Positions 5,947 through 13,362 of a stretch of 15,911 bases of DNA are shown here, piece after piece. The notes under the pieces are model-generated. The model saw only the letters and a program-made list of their open reading frames with translations, did no database searches and was not told the DNA's origin. Position numbers and translations under genes: made by a program. Numbering within the stretch: position 1 is the first letter of the stretch; the number at the start of each line of letters is the position of its first letter. The DNA lies in contig JAZDOL010000078.1 of the NCBI GenBank assembly GCA_043798775.1, positions 1 to 15,911 of the forward strand. The letters run 5' to 3'. This stretch comes from CAZUEG01 sp043798775. GTDB lineage: Bacteria; Patescibacteriota; Minisyncoccia; Minisyncoccales; GWA2-46-15.

Positions 5947-6070
5947 GGAGGTTAAAAAAATGTACAACTATCATGGCCCACTCCGACGGGCCATTGTGTA
6001 TCTGGCAATGGGGATTTCTCCCATTGCCGGGTTGTTGATCGCCCTCGCCAGTCGTTAGGTTGGCGAGGGC
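5947..6070 (+). ncRNA. Structured 5' region: three consecutive perfect-stem hairpins over a small ORF
   Basis: The plus strand folds into three hairpins before a terminator. H1 is ATGGCCC/GGGCCAT (5973-5994, 8-nt loop). H2 is GGCAATGGG/CCCATTGCC (6004-6028, 7-nt loop), extendable by a G-U and a C-G pair to 6002-6030. H3 is GCCCTCGCCA/TGGCGAGGGC (6041-6070, 10-nt loop). The loop of H1 contains CTCC, complementary to the GGAG of the ribosome binding site at 5947-5950, so a regulatory long-range pairing is possible. I do not recognise a known RNA family. It could be a structured mRNA, an attenuator leader or a small RNA. Confidence 0.55.
5960..6058 (+). CDS. Small hydrophobic peptide (32 aa), unknown function
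   Basis: A GGAGGT motif (5947-5952) sits 7 nt before an ATG. It is the best ribosome binding site in the window, where most genes have weak ones or none. The ORF encodes MYNYHGPLRR followed by a 20-residue hydrophobic stretch (AIVYLAMGISPIAGLLIALA) and ends SR. That could be a single membrane span with a basic N-terminal flank. The message is almost completely folded into hairpins, and the stop codon lies in the loop of the third. It begins 48 bp beyond the CIRCE and ends just before an intrinsic terminator, so it may be a free-standing small gene or a leader peptide for the glycosyltransferase gene at 6171. I do not recognise the peptide. The translation signal is convincing; the function is unknown. 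Confidence 0.6.
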   Translation: MYNYHGPLRRAIVYLAMGISPIAGLLIALASR

Positions 6071-6105
6071 AAAGAGGTTAGCGCGCAAGCACTAACCTCT
6101 TTTTT
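6071..6105 (+). terminator. Intrinsic terminator after the small structured locus
   Basis: The stem AAAGAGGTTAG (6071-6081) pairs with CTAACCTCTTT (6092-6102). After one C-A mismatch, an inner G-C, C-G pair closes a GCAA (GNRA) tetraloop at 6085-6088. A T-run at 6100-6105 completes a rho-independent terminator for rightward transcription. The minus strand has only three T after the stem, so it works mainly rightward. It lies 66 bp before the next gene. Confidence 0.88.
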
Positions 6106-6170
6106 GTTATGATGATGATTGAATATTTCTTGTTATTCAATTAAAATGATTTAATCTAATCAAAAAACCA

Positions 6171-7919
6171 ATGATAACAATATTAAAAATACTAAAGAGC
6201 AAACTCCCGTTAATTATTCTTTTAATCATCATCTGTCTATCGATATTTTTACGACTCTATAGATTAAATGACACGCCGCCCGGACTTTACCCCGACATCG
6301 CCATAAATGGCAACGACGCCTTAGACACAATTAAAACCGGGCAATTAAAATTATTCTATCCGGAAAACAATGGCCGCGAGGGGCTATTTATGTGGTTAAT
6401 CAGCTTATCTTTTCTAATTTTTGGCGCAAGTGTTTGGGCAATAAGAATCGTTAGCGCGGTTATTGGAATACTTACTATCTTCGGGATATATCTGCTGGGA
6501 AAAGAATTATTTACGGATCATACTGAACAGCAAGCAGATAGCGCCGAAAGAAAAACAAAAGCAAAAGAAACAAGTTGGGTTGATTCGATAACAGCGGTTC
6601 TCACCCCGGCAAATGTTATCGGTCTATTATCGGCGCTGCTACTGGCTTTTTCTTTTTGGCATATCAATTTTTCCCGCATGGGTTTTCGGGTGATTATGGT
6701 TCCCTTTATCCTCGCTTATTTCGGATACTTCTTTTTCCACGGGTTTCGTAAAAACAGGATCCTATCTCTCGTTATTAGCGGGATATTTTTTGGTCTTGGT
6801 TTTTATACCTATATTGGTTTTCGAATGGCGGTTCTTATTCTACCATTCATCTTAATCCCCTACCTTCTAAAATCCATTAAAGAGAAAACTATCAATAAGT
6901 TTATTACCTATGCTTTGTGGTTTTTAGGAGCGATTTTTGTTACCGCCCTGCCAATTGGGATTTATTTCTTAACTCACTTTGGCGATTTTATCGGCCGCGC
7001 CAGCGGAGTCTCGATTTTTAGCCAACTAAGTCCCATTAAGGCATTTTTTATCAGCTTATTTAGCCACCTATTAATGTTTAATGCCCGTGGCGATTTTAAT
7101 TGGCGTCATAATTTTAGCGGACTGCCGATGTTGCCTTTTTCCTTAGGAATATTATTTATCACCGGTATCGTAATGTCGGTTGTTCGATTTATTCGATCGG
7201 TTAGAGAAAAGAATTACCATAAAATTGCCATATACAGCTTTATTTTTGCCGGATCTTTTTCCTCGCTTCTGCCGGGAATTTTAACAATTGAAGGAATCCC
7301 TCACGACCTCCGCGTTCTCGGCGTTGTTCCTTTTGTTTATATCTTGTCGGCAATCGGAGGGTTGTATTTGTTTAATCTCTTATACCGAAATACTTCTAAA
7401 AAATATTTGGTTATTTTAGCCGGTATCCTATTAATTTCATCTGTTTGTTATTCCCAAAAAGATTTGTATTTTGAAAAGTGGGGCAAAAATCCTGAAGTTA
7501 TAAACGCCTTTTCCAATAACTATGTGGAACTGGGTAATTATCTGAACAGCGTTGAGGATGGCATTAAGCTTTACGTCATCGTAAACCAGGACGGTGTACG
7601 AGTTCCCTATCCCAATGGATTACCGGTAGCGGCGCAAACGCCGATATTCATCGAACGCGTTAAATTCCAAGAACCGCGGGCAATGTATCTGTATTATAAT
7701 GGTTATGATTTCACTGATCCCGGTCCTACCGGGTATCCGGCGCTAAACTCCTTAGACAAAATTAATCCCAAAGACCGGGCCATTATTATTCCCATGGGGC
7801 AAAACGATCCGGATTTATTTGTTACTCTATTAAGGAAATTTCCCGAGGGCCATTTCTGGAAAGCCGGTTCTTTTATGATGTTTAGGCTTAATTTTAATAT
7901 CGATCCGGTTCTTGAATAA
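6171..7919 (+). CDS. GT39/ArnT-like membrane glycosyltransferase
   Basis: This 582-residue polytopic protein has roughly ten or more hydrophobic segments and a soluble C-terminal part from about residue 445. The layout fits the dolichyl-phosphate-mannose/ArnT superfamily of lipid-carrier-dependent glycosyltransferases (GT-C fold). The first external loop, PPGLYPDIAINGNDAL (36-51), carries the conserved Asp (D42), although the usual neighbouring Glu is Ile. NNGREGLF (67-73) corresponds to the family's E-P-L region, and FSFWHINFSRMGFR (160-173) is typical. It probably transfers a sugar from an undecaprenyl-phosphate donor to an acceptor outside the membrane; donor and acceptor cannot be told. 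The polar segment at 115-138 is a loop insert. A second family member follows after 65 bp. No ribosome binding site is clear. Confidence 0.85.
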   Translation: MITILKILKSKLPLIILLIIICLSIFLRLYRLNDTPPGLYPDIAINGNDALDTIKTGQLKLFYPENNGREGLFMWLISLSFLIFGASVWAIRIVSAVIGILTIFGIYLLGKELFTDHTEQQADSAERKTKAKETSWVDSITAVLTPANVIGLLSALLLAFSFWHINFSRMGFRVIMVPFILAYFGYFFFHGFRKNRILSLVISGIFFGLGFYTYIGFRMAVLILPFILIPYLLKSIKEKTINKFITYALWFLGAIFVTALPIGIYFLTHFGDFIGRASGVSIFSQLSPIKAFFISLFSHLLMFNARGDFNWRHNFSGLPMLPFSLGILFITGIVMSVVRFIRSVREKNYHKIAIYSFIFAGSFSSLLPGILTIEGIPHDLRVLGVVPFVYILSAIGGLYLFNLLYRNTSKKYLVILAGILLISSVCYSQKDLYFEKWGKNPEVINAFSNNYVELGNYLNSVEDGIKLYVIVNQDGVRVPYPNGLPVAAQTPIFIERVKFQEPRAMYLYYNGYDFTDPGPTGYPALNSLDKINPKDRAIIIPMGQNDPDLFVTLLRKFPEGHFWKAGSFMMFRLNFNIDPVLE

Positions 7920-7984
7920 TATTAAATCTTGACTATCTTTCTTTAATTAAAAATCATCCATTAATTATAAATAAGCAAACCATC

Positions 7985-9775
7985 ATGTTAAATTTTAGAA
8001 TAAGAAAAAACTTACCCGAGCTTATTGCCGGACTAATGCTGTTCATAATGTTTATCCTTGGGGCAACAAGTATGGCCGGCGACTCTTTAACAATGGACGA
8101 GTTATCGCACATTCCCGCTGGTTATTCGTACATTACCCAAAGAGATATGCGGATAAATGCTGAACATCCGCCACTAATCAAGGACCTGGCAGGTCTACCT
8201 TTGTTATTTATTAGGGGAATTAATTTCCCGACCAACGAGGATGTGTGGGTAAACGGTCTCAATAATCAGTGGGATTACGGCCACGTATTTTTATTTGAAA
8301 TGAATAATCCGGCGTCATTAATGATATTTTGGAGCCGAATTCCAATGCTTTTTGTACTGATGATTTTGGGAATATATTTATTCAAGTGGACAAGTGAAAT
8401 ATTTGGAAAACGCGCCGGACTGTTGGCCCTTTTCTTATACACTTTTTCGCCAACATTTTTGGCTCACGGAAGATTGGTGACTACCGATGTCGGCGCGGCA
8501 GCGGGAGCTTTTGTTGCCAGTTATTATTTCGTTAAATTTTTAAAAAGTAATACAAAGAAGAATCTGATATTCGCCGGAATTGCCTTTGGGATCGCTGAAC
8601 TATTAAAATTCTCCCTTATTCTTCTTCTGCCACTATTTGCGTTAACGGCAACGATTTGGGTTTTTTCCAAAACAGAAAATTGGAAATCCTTTTTAAAAAC
8701 GCTGTTTTCTTTTGCCGTCTACTCTATCATTATCGTTACAATCGGCTATCTTTTACTCTATCCGATTTACTTGTATCACGTTTCGGGATATCCCGTAGAA
8801 CGCCAGTTAAGCGATACTGAACTATTATTGGCCTCATCAAACCTCCGACCATTAGCCGACCTGGTGATATTTATGGCCGATAAACCGATTCTTCGGCCTT
8901 ATGCCCAATACGCTTTGGGGCTACTGATGGTTTTTCAAAGAGTATCCGGGGGAAATACGACTTATTTTATGGGAGAGATTACATCTGTGGCTTGGGCAAA
9001 CTATTTTCCTGTTGTTTACTTAATCAAAGAGACAATTGTGTTTCATTTGATAACCCTGATCTCTTTAATAATCACTCTTATCGCTTTATTGAAAGGAATA
9101 GTTATTAAATCAAGTAAAAATACTCTAAGGCGGATAAAGGATTGGGTTAGTTCGCATATTGATGAAATTTGCATGGCTACTTTTATTGTTATTTATTGGA
9201 TTTCATCTCTAAGGGCGAATTTAAATATCGGCGTTCGCCATTTATTGCCGGTTTTTCCTCTGACATTTGCCTTAGTCGCCGGTATTTTTTACGCCAAGAT
9301 ATTTAATCCTCCGAACCTTAAAATCAAATACGGTATTTTGGCCTTACTTGTTGGCTGGCAGGTTGTTTCCGTTTTAAGCGTTTATCCTCACTTTCTTTCA
9401 TACTTCAACGAATTTATCGGCCCCAAGAACGGTTATCAGTATGTTGCTGATTCTAATCTCGACTGGGGGCAAGAATTAAAGCGTCTTAATTTGTGGCTAG
9501 AAGAACAAAACATAAAAACGATTTATATTGATTATTTTGGCGGTAGCGATGTCAAGTATTATTTAGGCGACAAGGCGCAATCGTGGTGGGGAACGAGAGA
9601 CCCAAACGAATTACCAAGAGGCAGTTACTTGGCGGTGTCGGCAACTTTCCTTGATGGTGGGCGCGGTAAACCCATAAAGGGATACGACGGCGATCATGGA
9701 TTCTATGACTGGCTTAACCAATACCAACCAGTTACGGTTATTGGTAATTCAATGTTTGTGTATTACATTAAGTAG
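7985..9775 (+). CDS. PMT-family (GT39) glycosyltransferase
   Basis: This is a 596-residue integral membrane protein of the protein-mannosyltransferase type. The catalytic first loop shows MDELSHIPAGYSYI (37-50) with the Asp-Glu pair (D38, E39), followed by INAEHPPLIKDLAGLPLL (57-74) with the family's EHPPL motif. SPTFLAHGRLVTTD and NIGVRHLLPVFP further on are also family-typical. The C-terminal part, with DSNLDWGQELKRL, is a soluble domain common in these proteins. It probably moves a sugar from a polyprenyl-phosphate carrier to a protein or envelope glycan outside the membrane. It lies 65 bp after the other glycosyltransferase, in the same direction, and ends just before a bidirectional terminator. 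The start is the first ATG ahead of the first membrane segment. No strong ribosome binding site is visible. Confidence 0.9.
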   Translation: MLNFRIRKNLPELIAGLMLFIMFILGATSMAGDSLTMDELSHIPAGYSYITQRDMRINAEHPPLIKDLAGLPLLFIRGINFPTNEDVWVNGLNNQWDYGHVFLFEMNNPASLMIFWSRIPMLFVLMILGIYLFKWTSEIFGKRAGLLALFLYTFSPTFLAHGRLVTTDVGAAAGAFVASYYFVKFLKSNTKKNLIFAGIAFGIAELLKFSLILLLPLFALTATIWVFSKTENWKSFLKTLFSFAVYSIIIVTIGYLLLYPIYLYHVSGYPVERQLSDTELLLASSNLRPLADLVIFMADKPILRPYAQYALGLLMVFQRVSGGNTTYFMGEITSVAWANYFPVVYLIKETIVFHLITLISLIITLIALLKGIVIKSSKNTLRRIKDWVSSHIDEICMATFIVIYWISSLRANLNIGVRHLLPVFPLTFALVAGIFYAKIFNPPNLKIKYGILALLVGWQVVSVLSVYPHFLSYFNEFIGPKNGYQYVADSNLDWGQELKRLNLWLEEQNIKTIYIDYFGGSDVKYYLGDKAQSWWGTRDPNELPRGSYLAVSATFLDGGRGKPIKGYDGDHGFYDWLNQYQPVTVIGNSMFVYYIK

Positions 9776-9814
9776 TTACCATATAGTCGCTAATCTTTTA
9801 ATATCTTATTAATT

Positions 9815-9844
9815 AAAAAGACGACATCTGATGTCGTCTTTTTT
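9815..9844. terminator. Bidirectional intrinsic terminator
   Basis: AAAAAGACGACAT (9815-9827) pairs over 13 bp with ATGTCGTCTTTTT (9831-9843) around a 3-nt loop. There is a T-run on both strands. It sits between the convergent ends of the second glycosyltransferase and ftsQ and can serve both. Confidence 0.93.
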
Positions 9845-9873
9845 CTCAATCACTTATTGACTCATTGACTTAA

Positions 9874-10689
9874 TCACTGTTTGTCACGGTAACGGTAAGG
9901 GGCAAGATTGCCAAAGCGGACATCGATATATTCTAACTCCTTTCTCCCATCTACGGGAATCTGCTTTTCCAATACCGCCTTTAGTTTTTCCAGTTGCCAA
10001 TTAATGTCGTTTTTTATTCCGAAGAATACACTCCAACCATCAGCGGTTATAATGGTAATCTGCTCGTTATTATCGATAACCGCCTCGCGAACTATTAACC
10101 CGGAATTCTGTTTCATTGATTGGTCAATCTGGATAATAATCCTCATCATATCTTCTTTGGCTACCTGCCCACCGATACTTACCGAAACATTATCTTCTTT
10201 TGGCCGAATTATTAAGCGATCCCCCGCCGCTACCTCTTCAAAAATAATCCCGTATTTATCTATCTGGTAAAATCGTTGATTGCTAAACCATAAAGCGATT
10301 GCCGATCGCTCGCGGATGGTAACTGCCAGAAGGCTCGGCAGTTTTTTTGTAATTTCCACTTCCTCGATTGCTGGATGCGTTTTTTTTAAATTATTCCGCG
10401 CCTCCGTCGTTGAAAACAAGAATATACTCCTCGATGGAAACACCAAGCGATTATCAATATCTCTTTCAATCTCCTCGACAATACTGGCTCTATTAATTCT
10501 TTGAGTTCCCAAAACGTCGACGGTCGATACCCAAAAGTAACGGGAGAAGATCAATAAATAAACTATTCCCGCCACCAATGTTGCGGAAATAAAAATAACC
10601 CAAAATATCTTTGACCGATATATTGGTTTTCTTTTTTTAATCTTATATGTCTTTCTTGATGAATATTTCCTTGCCGTTCCTCTTCTCAT
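9874..10689 (-). CDS. ftsQ: Cell division protein FtsQ/DivIB
   Basis: FtsQ is a bitopic divisome protein that links early and late division proteins through its extracytoplasmic domain. The 271-residue protein has a basic cytoplasmic N-terminus (1-27) rich in Arg and Lys and one membrane span (about 28-48). A FtsQ-type POTRA domain follows, starting WVSTVDVLGTQRI (53-65) with the characteristic HPAIEEVEITKKLPSLLAVTIRER segment. The beta domain carries YQIDKYGIIFEE. The start is preceded by no clear Shine-Dalgarno site, but the gene lies only 11 bp after the FemAB gene and is probably cotranscribed. It ends in TGA, showing that UGA is a stop codon here. No ftsA, ftsZ or murC/ddl gene is adjacent in this window, unlike the classical dcw order. 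Confidence 0.92.
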   Translation of the reverse strand: MRRGTARKYSSRKTYKIKKRKPIYRSKIFWVIFISATLVAGIVYLLIFSRYFWVSTVDVLGTQRINRASIVEEIERDIDNRLVFPSRSIFLFSTTEARNNLKKTHPAIEEVEITKKLPSLLAVTIRERSAIALWFSNQRFYQIDKYGIIFEEVAAGDRLIIRPKEDNVSVSIGGQVAKEDMMRIIIQIDQSMKQNSGLIVREAVIDNNEQITIITADGWSVFFGIKNDINWQLEKLKAVLEKQIPVDGRKELEYIDVRFGNLAPYRYRDKQ

Positions 10690-10700
10690 TGTTTTAATAA

Positions 10701-11762
10701 TTACAATCCCCGTTTTATTCTTCTAAATCTTTCAATCGCGTAATTTATCCAATATTTCGGCGATATTATCAAGTCATAGGTCTTTAAATACTCGTCTTTA
10801 TAACCGCCGAATCCCATTTTAAAAAGCGTTGGCCCGGCCCATGGATGATTCTTTTGCGTTATTGGATCAACAAATCCCCAAAAGTCGTATATTCGACACC
10901 CGCGTCTTTTGGCCTCTTTAATCGCTTCCCATTGTAAAAGATAAGGCGTTGATAATTTTGCGTATTTAAGGTCGGAAATTGCGTGATGATAGTATGCGGT
11001 ATTACCGCAAAAAACCACGAACGATCCGGCGGCAATTTCCCCATCTACCCGTCCGAAAAATAAACTAACGTTATTATCGGGAGCAAATGCTTGAAATTCT
11101 TTCGTTAAGTACGAGATAGAGAATGGTACAAACCTTTGCCTCCTTGACACCTGGTCGTGATATTCGCTGAAAGTCCGGACGTCTTCGAGCTTATCGCTTT
11201 GCGAAATTGTGATATCGGCGTTCTTTTCTGCCTGACGAATCAGATACCGGGTTGTTTTTCGCGTATTGGCCATCAATACATCTTCACCCGGCTCAATATT
11301 TAATTTCCAGCTGGCTTCGGGGTGGGTTTGAATCGGCGCTCTATGAAAGCGCATCTTTTTTATAATCGCAAGGCCGGTATCATTACGTTCCCAAATGGAA
11401 TTTAACCGTAAAAACGAGCACCGCTCTTTACGCGCCAACTCTTTCAGATAGCTTATGAGAACAGAGAACGCCTCTTGGCATTGGGAATTCTCCCATAAGG
11501 ATAACTTGTTATCTGTTGTTCTAACATAAATCGGCCCGTGAGGAATAATGAGAAATTTACCACGCCTGGCTGATTTTTTTTCAACAAGGGCGATAAGAAT
11601 CAGCTCTTGGTCACTATAAACACCGAATCGCCATATTTTTTCACCCATTGACTCGCTAAAAACTCCCCAATTCCAAGATTGAAGAAATGTTTTTCTTTCT
11701 CCTTTGCTATAAGCCCGATCCCATTCGTCTTTATTTTTTATCTCTTTTACAAAATATTCCAT
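10701..11762 (-). CDS. FemAB-type peptidoglycan bridge aminoacyltransferase
   Basis: FemABX enzymes use aminoacyl-tRNA to add amino acids to the stem peptide of lipid II, building the interpeptide bridge. The 353-residue protein shows family features: LQSWNWG (27-33), PHGPIYVR (74-81), TRKTTRYLIRQAEK (167-180), AAGSFVVFCGNTAYYHHAIS (244-263), YDFWG (292-296) and FKMGFGG (314-320). Two GNAT-like folds are expected. The amino acid added cannot be predicted. An ATG 14 codons upstream (11804) is possible, but AGGTGG just before the ATG at 11762 and the MEYFVKEI N-terminus favour the later start. It lies 11 bp upstream of ftsQ. The degT-like gene is separated from it by a repeat element. Confidence 0.9.
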   Translation of the reverse strand: MEYFVKEIKNKDEWDRAYSKGERKTFLQSWNWGVFSESMGEKIWRFGVYSDQELILIALVEKKSARRGKFLIIPHGPIYVRTTDNKLSLWENSQCQEAFSVLISYLKELARKERCSFLRLNSIWERNDTGLAIIKKMRFHRAPIQTHPEASWKLNIEPGEDVLMANTRKTTRYLIRQAEKNADITISQSDKLEDVRTFSEYHDQVSRRQRFVPFSISYLTKEFQAFAPDNNVSLFFGRVDGEIAAGSFVVFCGNTAYYHHAISDLKYAKLSTPYLLQWEAIKEAKRRGCRIYDFWGFVDPITQKNHPWAGPTLFKMGFGGYKDEYLKTYDLIISPKYWINYAIERFRRIKRGL

Positions 11763-11800
11763 AATCCACCTAAATAATAACAACCTATTGTGTTCGCAAT

Positions 11801-11966
11801 TCAAGCGAGGAAATTGGTTTCGGGGACACTTCGGGTCCGCGAGCGGGCATGGTTTTGAGTCAACCGAAGGTTGGCGAAAAGAACGAGCGACCCGACGTGA
11901 GTGAGTTTTGCGCGCTGGGCAAAACGAACGACCCCGAAACTATATTGCCGAGCGTTTCCTTTCTTT
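11801..11966. repeat. Dispersed repeat element with terminal inverted repeat
   Basis: The gap between the FemAB and DegT genes contains an element bounded by GTTTCGGGG (11817-11825) and its exact complement CCCCGAAAC (11932-11940). A weaker outward extension of the symmetry covers about 10 more bases. Inside is a small CAACC-GAA-GGTTG hairpin. The right part (11922-11966) recurs inverted at 15868-15911. A 60-codon reading frame across it on the minus strand is probably meaningless. Function unknown; it may be a MITE-like or palindromic element. Confidence 0.75.
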
Positions 11967-12001
11967 AAAACAATGAGTGGCAATCAAATCCTACACTATC
12001 A

Positions 12002-13249
12002 TTAAACACAAGAATTGACGAAATCGGTTACCAATTTGGCTTCTTTTTCACCAATCCCGATATGAGTCGGCAGATTAAAGATAACTTGTGACATTTTTTC
12101 ACTAACCGGACACGAGCCAGGGCGATATTTAACCAGATCCATTTTCGTATCGGAAGGAGCAACCGGATTCGTGTACCAATCGCCAATCAAAATATTATTC
12201 GCCCATGCCTGTTTAATAATCTCGTGAGCGCGAGGATTTTTTAAGGTAAATCGCAAATAGGACTGGCTGATATCAGCAACTTTTACCGGCATTGAAAATT
12301 TTGTACCGTCGATATGAGAATAATAGTAATCGACAATTTCTTGACGATGGCGGTTAAATCGTTCCAATTTCCGCCATTGATTAAGAACTAAAATTGCCAA
12401 CTCGTCAGGCAAAGCGTAGGGGAAGTAATCGGGCATTAATCCCCTTTTCTCTCGGAAATGAACTGCTTTTGATAAAATTTTGATTTCTTGAAATACTTTT
12501 AAAAGATATTTTCCAAATATCCCATAAGTTGGTAAAATCAATCCCCCCATAATTACCGGATGCAATAATTGCTGAATCGTCCAGTTCTTTTTCGGAGCGC
12601 CGATTTGTTTCTGTAATTTTTTTATCTTCTTGCCTGATTCTTCGTCGTTAGTTATAACTGCCCCGCCATATACCGAGGATATCACCTTATCTCGGGAAAA
12701 ACTCAAATATGCCACCTTGCCGAATGTCCCCACTCTTTTTCCGCGATATGTCGCTCCCAAGGAATGAGCGCAATCTTCAATTAGAATAAGCCCCTTTCTT
12801 TCGCAGATTTCGACAATCTTTTCCATATCCGCCGGAAACCCAAATGTATGCTGAACAATTACCGCTTTGCTTAACGTCGTTATTTTATTTTCAAGGTCAT
12901 GGATATCGATATTGAGAGTATCTTCGTTAATATCGCAATAAACCGGCATTAATCCGTTCCAAAGAATCGGATTTACTGCCGCATTACAGGTAAAGGACTG
13001 AACTAATACCTCATCACCGTTATTAAGATTTAATGATTTTAAGATCGCCCATAAGGCCGAACGGCCACTATTAAAAACTACAGCATGAGCGATTGAAAAA
13101 TAGGCGCGGATTTCTTCTTCTAACTTTAACGACGCCCCTTTCATCCATTGGCGATTAAGCGACAAAAGCGCTTTAAGCGCCAATTTGATATCGTCGCCTT
13201 CAACGTTTGGCGATAGCGATATTGTTATCGGACGGATAAGTTTATTCAT
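12002..13249 (-). CDS. DegT/DnrJ/EryC1/StrS-family PLP-dependent aminotransferase
   Basis: Members of this fold-type I family mostly transaminate keto-sugar nucleotides, making amino sugars for envelope glycans. The 415-residue protein has the glycine/serine turn NSGRSALWAIL (60-70) that holds the PLP phosphate and the motif IEDCAHSLGATYRGKRVGT (157-175), with D159 facing the pyridine nitrogen. SFSRDKVISSVYGGAV (183-198) contains the probable Schiff-base lysine K188. Thus the catalytic residues are intact. The sugar substrate cannot be inferred. GAGG lies 6 nt before the ATG, a good ribosome binding site that supports this start. It stands between the MurF-like and FemAB genes, consistent with envelope biosynthesis. 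The C-terminal half has a family-atypical basic helical insert around residues 205-265. Confidence 0.9.
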   Translation of the reverse strand: MNKLIRPITISLSPNVEGDDIKLALKALLSLNRQWMKGASLKLEEEIRAYFSIAHAVVFNSGRSALWAILKSLNLNNGDEVLVQSFTCNAAVNPILWNGLMPVYCDINEDTLNIDIHDLENKITTLSKAVIVQHTFGFPADMEKIVEICERKGLILIEDCAHSLGATYRGKRVGTFGKVAYLSFSRDKVISSVYGGAVITNDEESGKKIKKLQKQIGAPKKNWTIQQLLHPVIMGGLILPTYGIFGKYLLKVFQEIKILSKAVHFREKRGLMPDYFPYALPDELAILVLNQWRKLERFNRHRQEIVDYYYSHIDGTKFSMPVKVADISQSYLRFTLKNPRAHEIIKQAWANNILIGDWYTNPVAPSDTKMDLVKYRPGSCPVSEKMSQVIFNLPTHIGIGEKEAKLVTDFVNSCV

Positions 13250-13287
13250 TGTTTTCCTCGCGCGTAGGTCAGGATTTGAAGTAGTAA

Positions 13288-13293
13288 ATTATA
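13288..13293 (-). promoter_or_regulatory. Possible -10 box ahead of the DegT-family gene
   Basis: A perfect TATAAT on the minus strand lies 38 bp before the start codon, next to a ribosome binding site GAGG. No convincing -35 box is found 16-18 bp upstream, where the palindrome at 13313-13331 begins. The sequence is AT-rich enough to contain this by chance. Confidence 0.3.
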
Positions 13294-13312
13294 ATATTTT
13301 TTAAAGGTATTT

Positions 13313-13354
13313 CGTCTCGCTAAGCGAGACGACCAAAGGAGTAACCTCCTTTGG
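13313..13354. repeat. Tandem pair of perfect palindromes
   Basis: Two hairpins stand one base apart: CGTCTCGC-TAA-GCGAGACG (13313-13331) and CCAAAGGAG-TAAC-CTCCTTTGG (13333-13354). They fill the gap between the MurF-like and DegT genes. No T-run follows on the minus strand, so they do not form a standard terminator. They resemble a REP-like dispersed palindrome pair, similar in design to the hairpin pair in the 84-bp repeat. Confidence 0.8.
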
Positions 13355-13362
13355 AATCCTCA

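Noticed and set aside
5940..6110. Signal recognition particle RNA, 6S RNA, tmRNA or RNase P RNA
   Set aside because: None of their conserved sequence motifs or long-hairpin layouts is visible; the segment is a row of separate short hairpins.
9874..9876. Recoding of UGA as glycine, as in some Patescibacteria
   Set aside because: ftsQ ends at TGA with a normal-length product and the other genes show no internal TGA.
10859..11044. 61-codon minus-strand frame inside the FemAB gene
   Set aside because: It is out of frame with the real gene on the same strand and has no start signal.
11801..11983. 60-codon reading frame on the minus strand between the FemAB and DegT genes
   Set aside because: It runs across the dispersed repeat element, is rich in Arg and low-complexity residues, has no ribosome binding site and resembles no domain.
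13313..13354. Rho-independent terminator after the MurF-like gene
   Set aside because: Neither hairpin is followed by a T-run on the minus strand.
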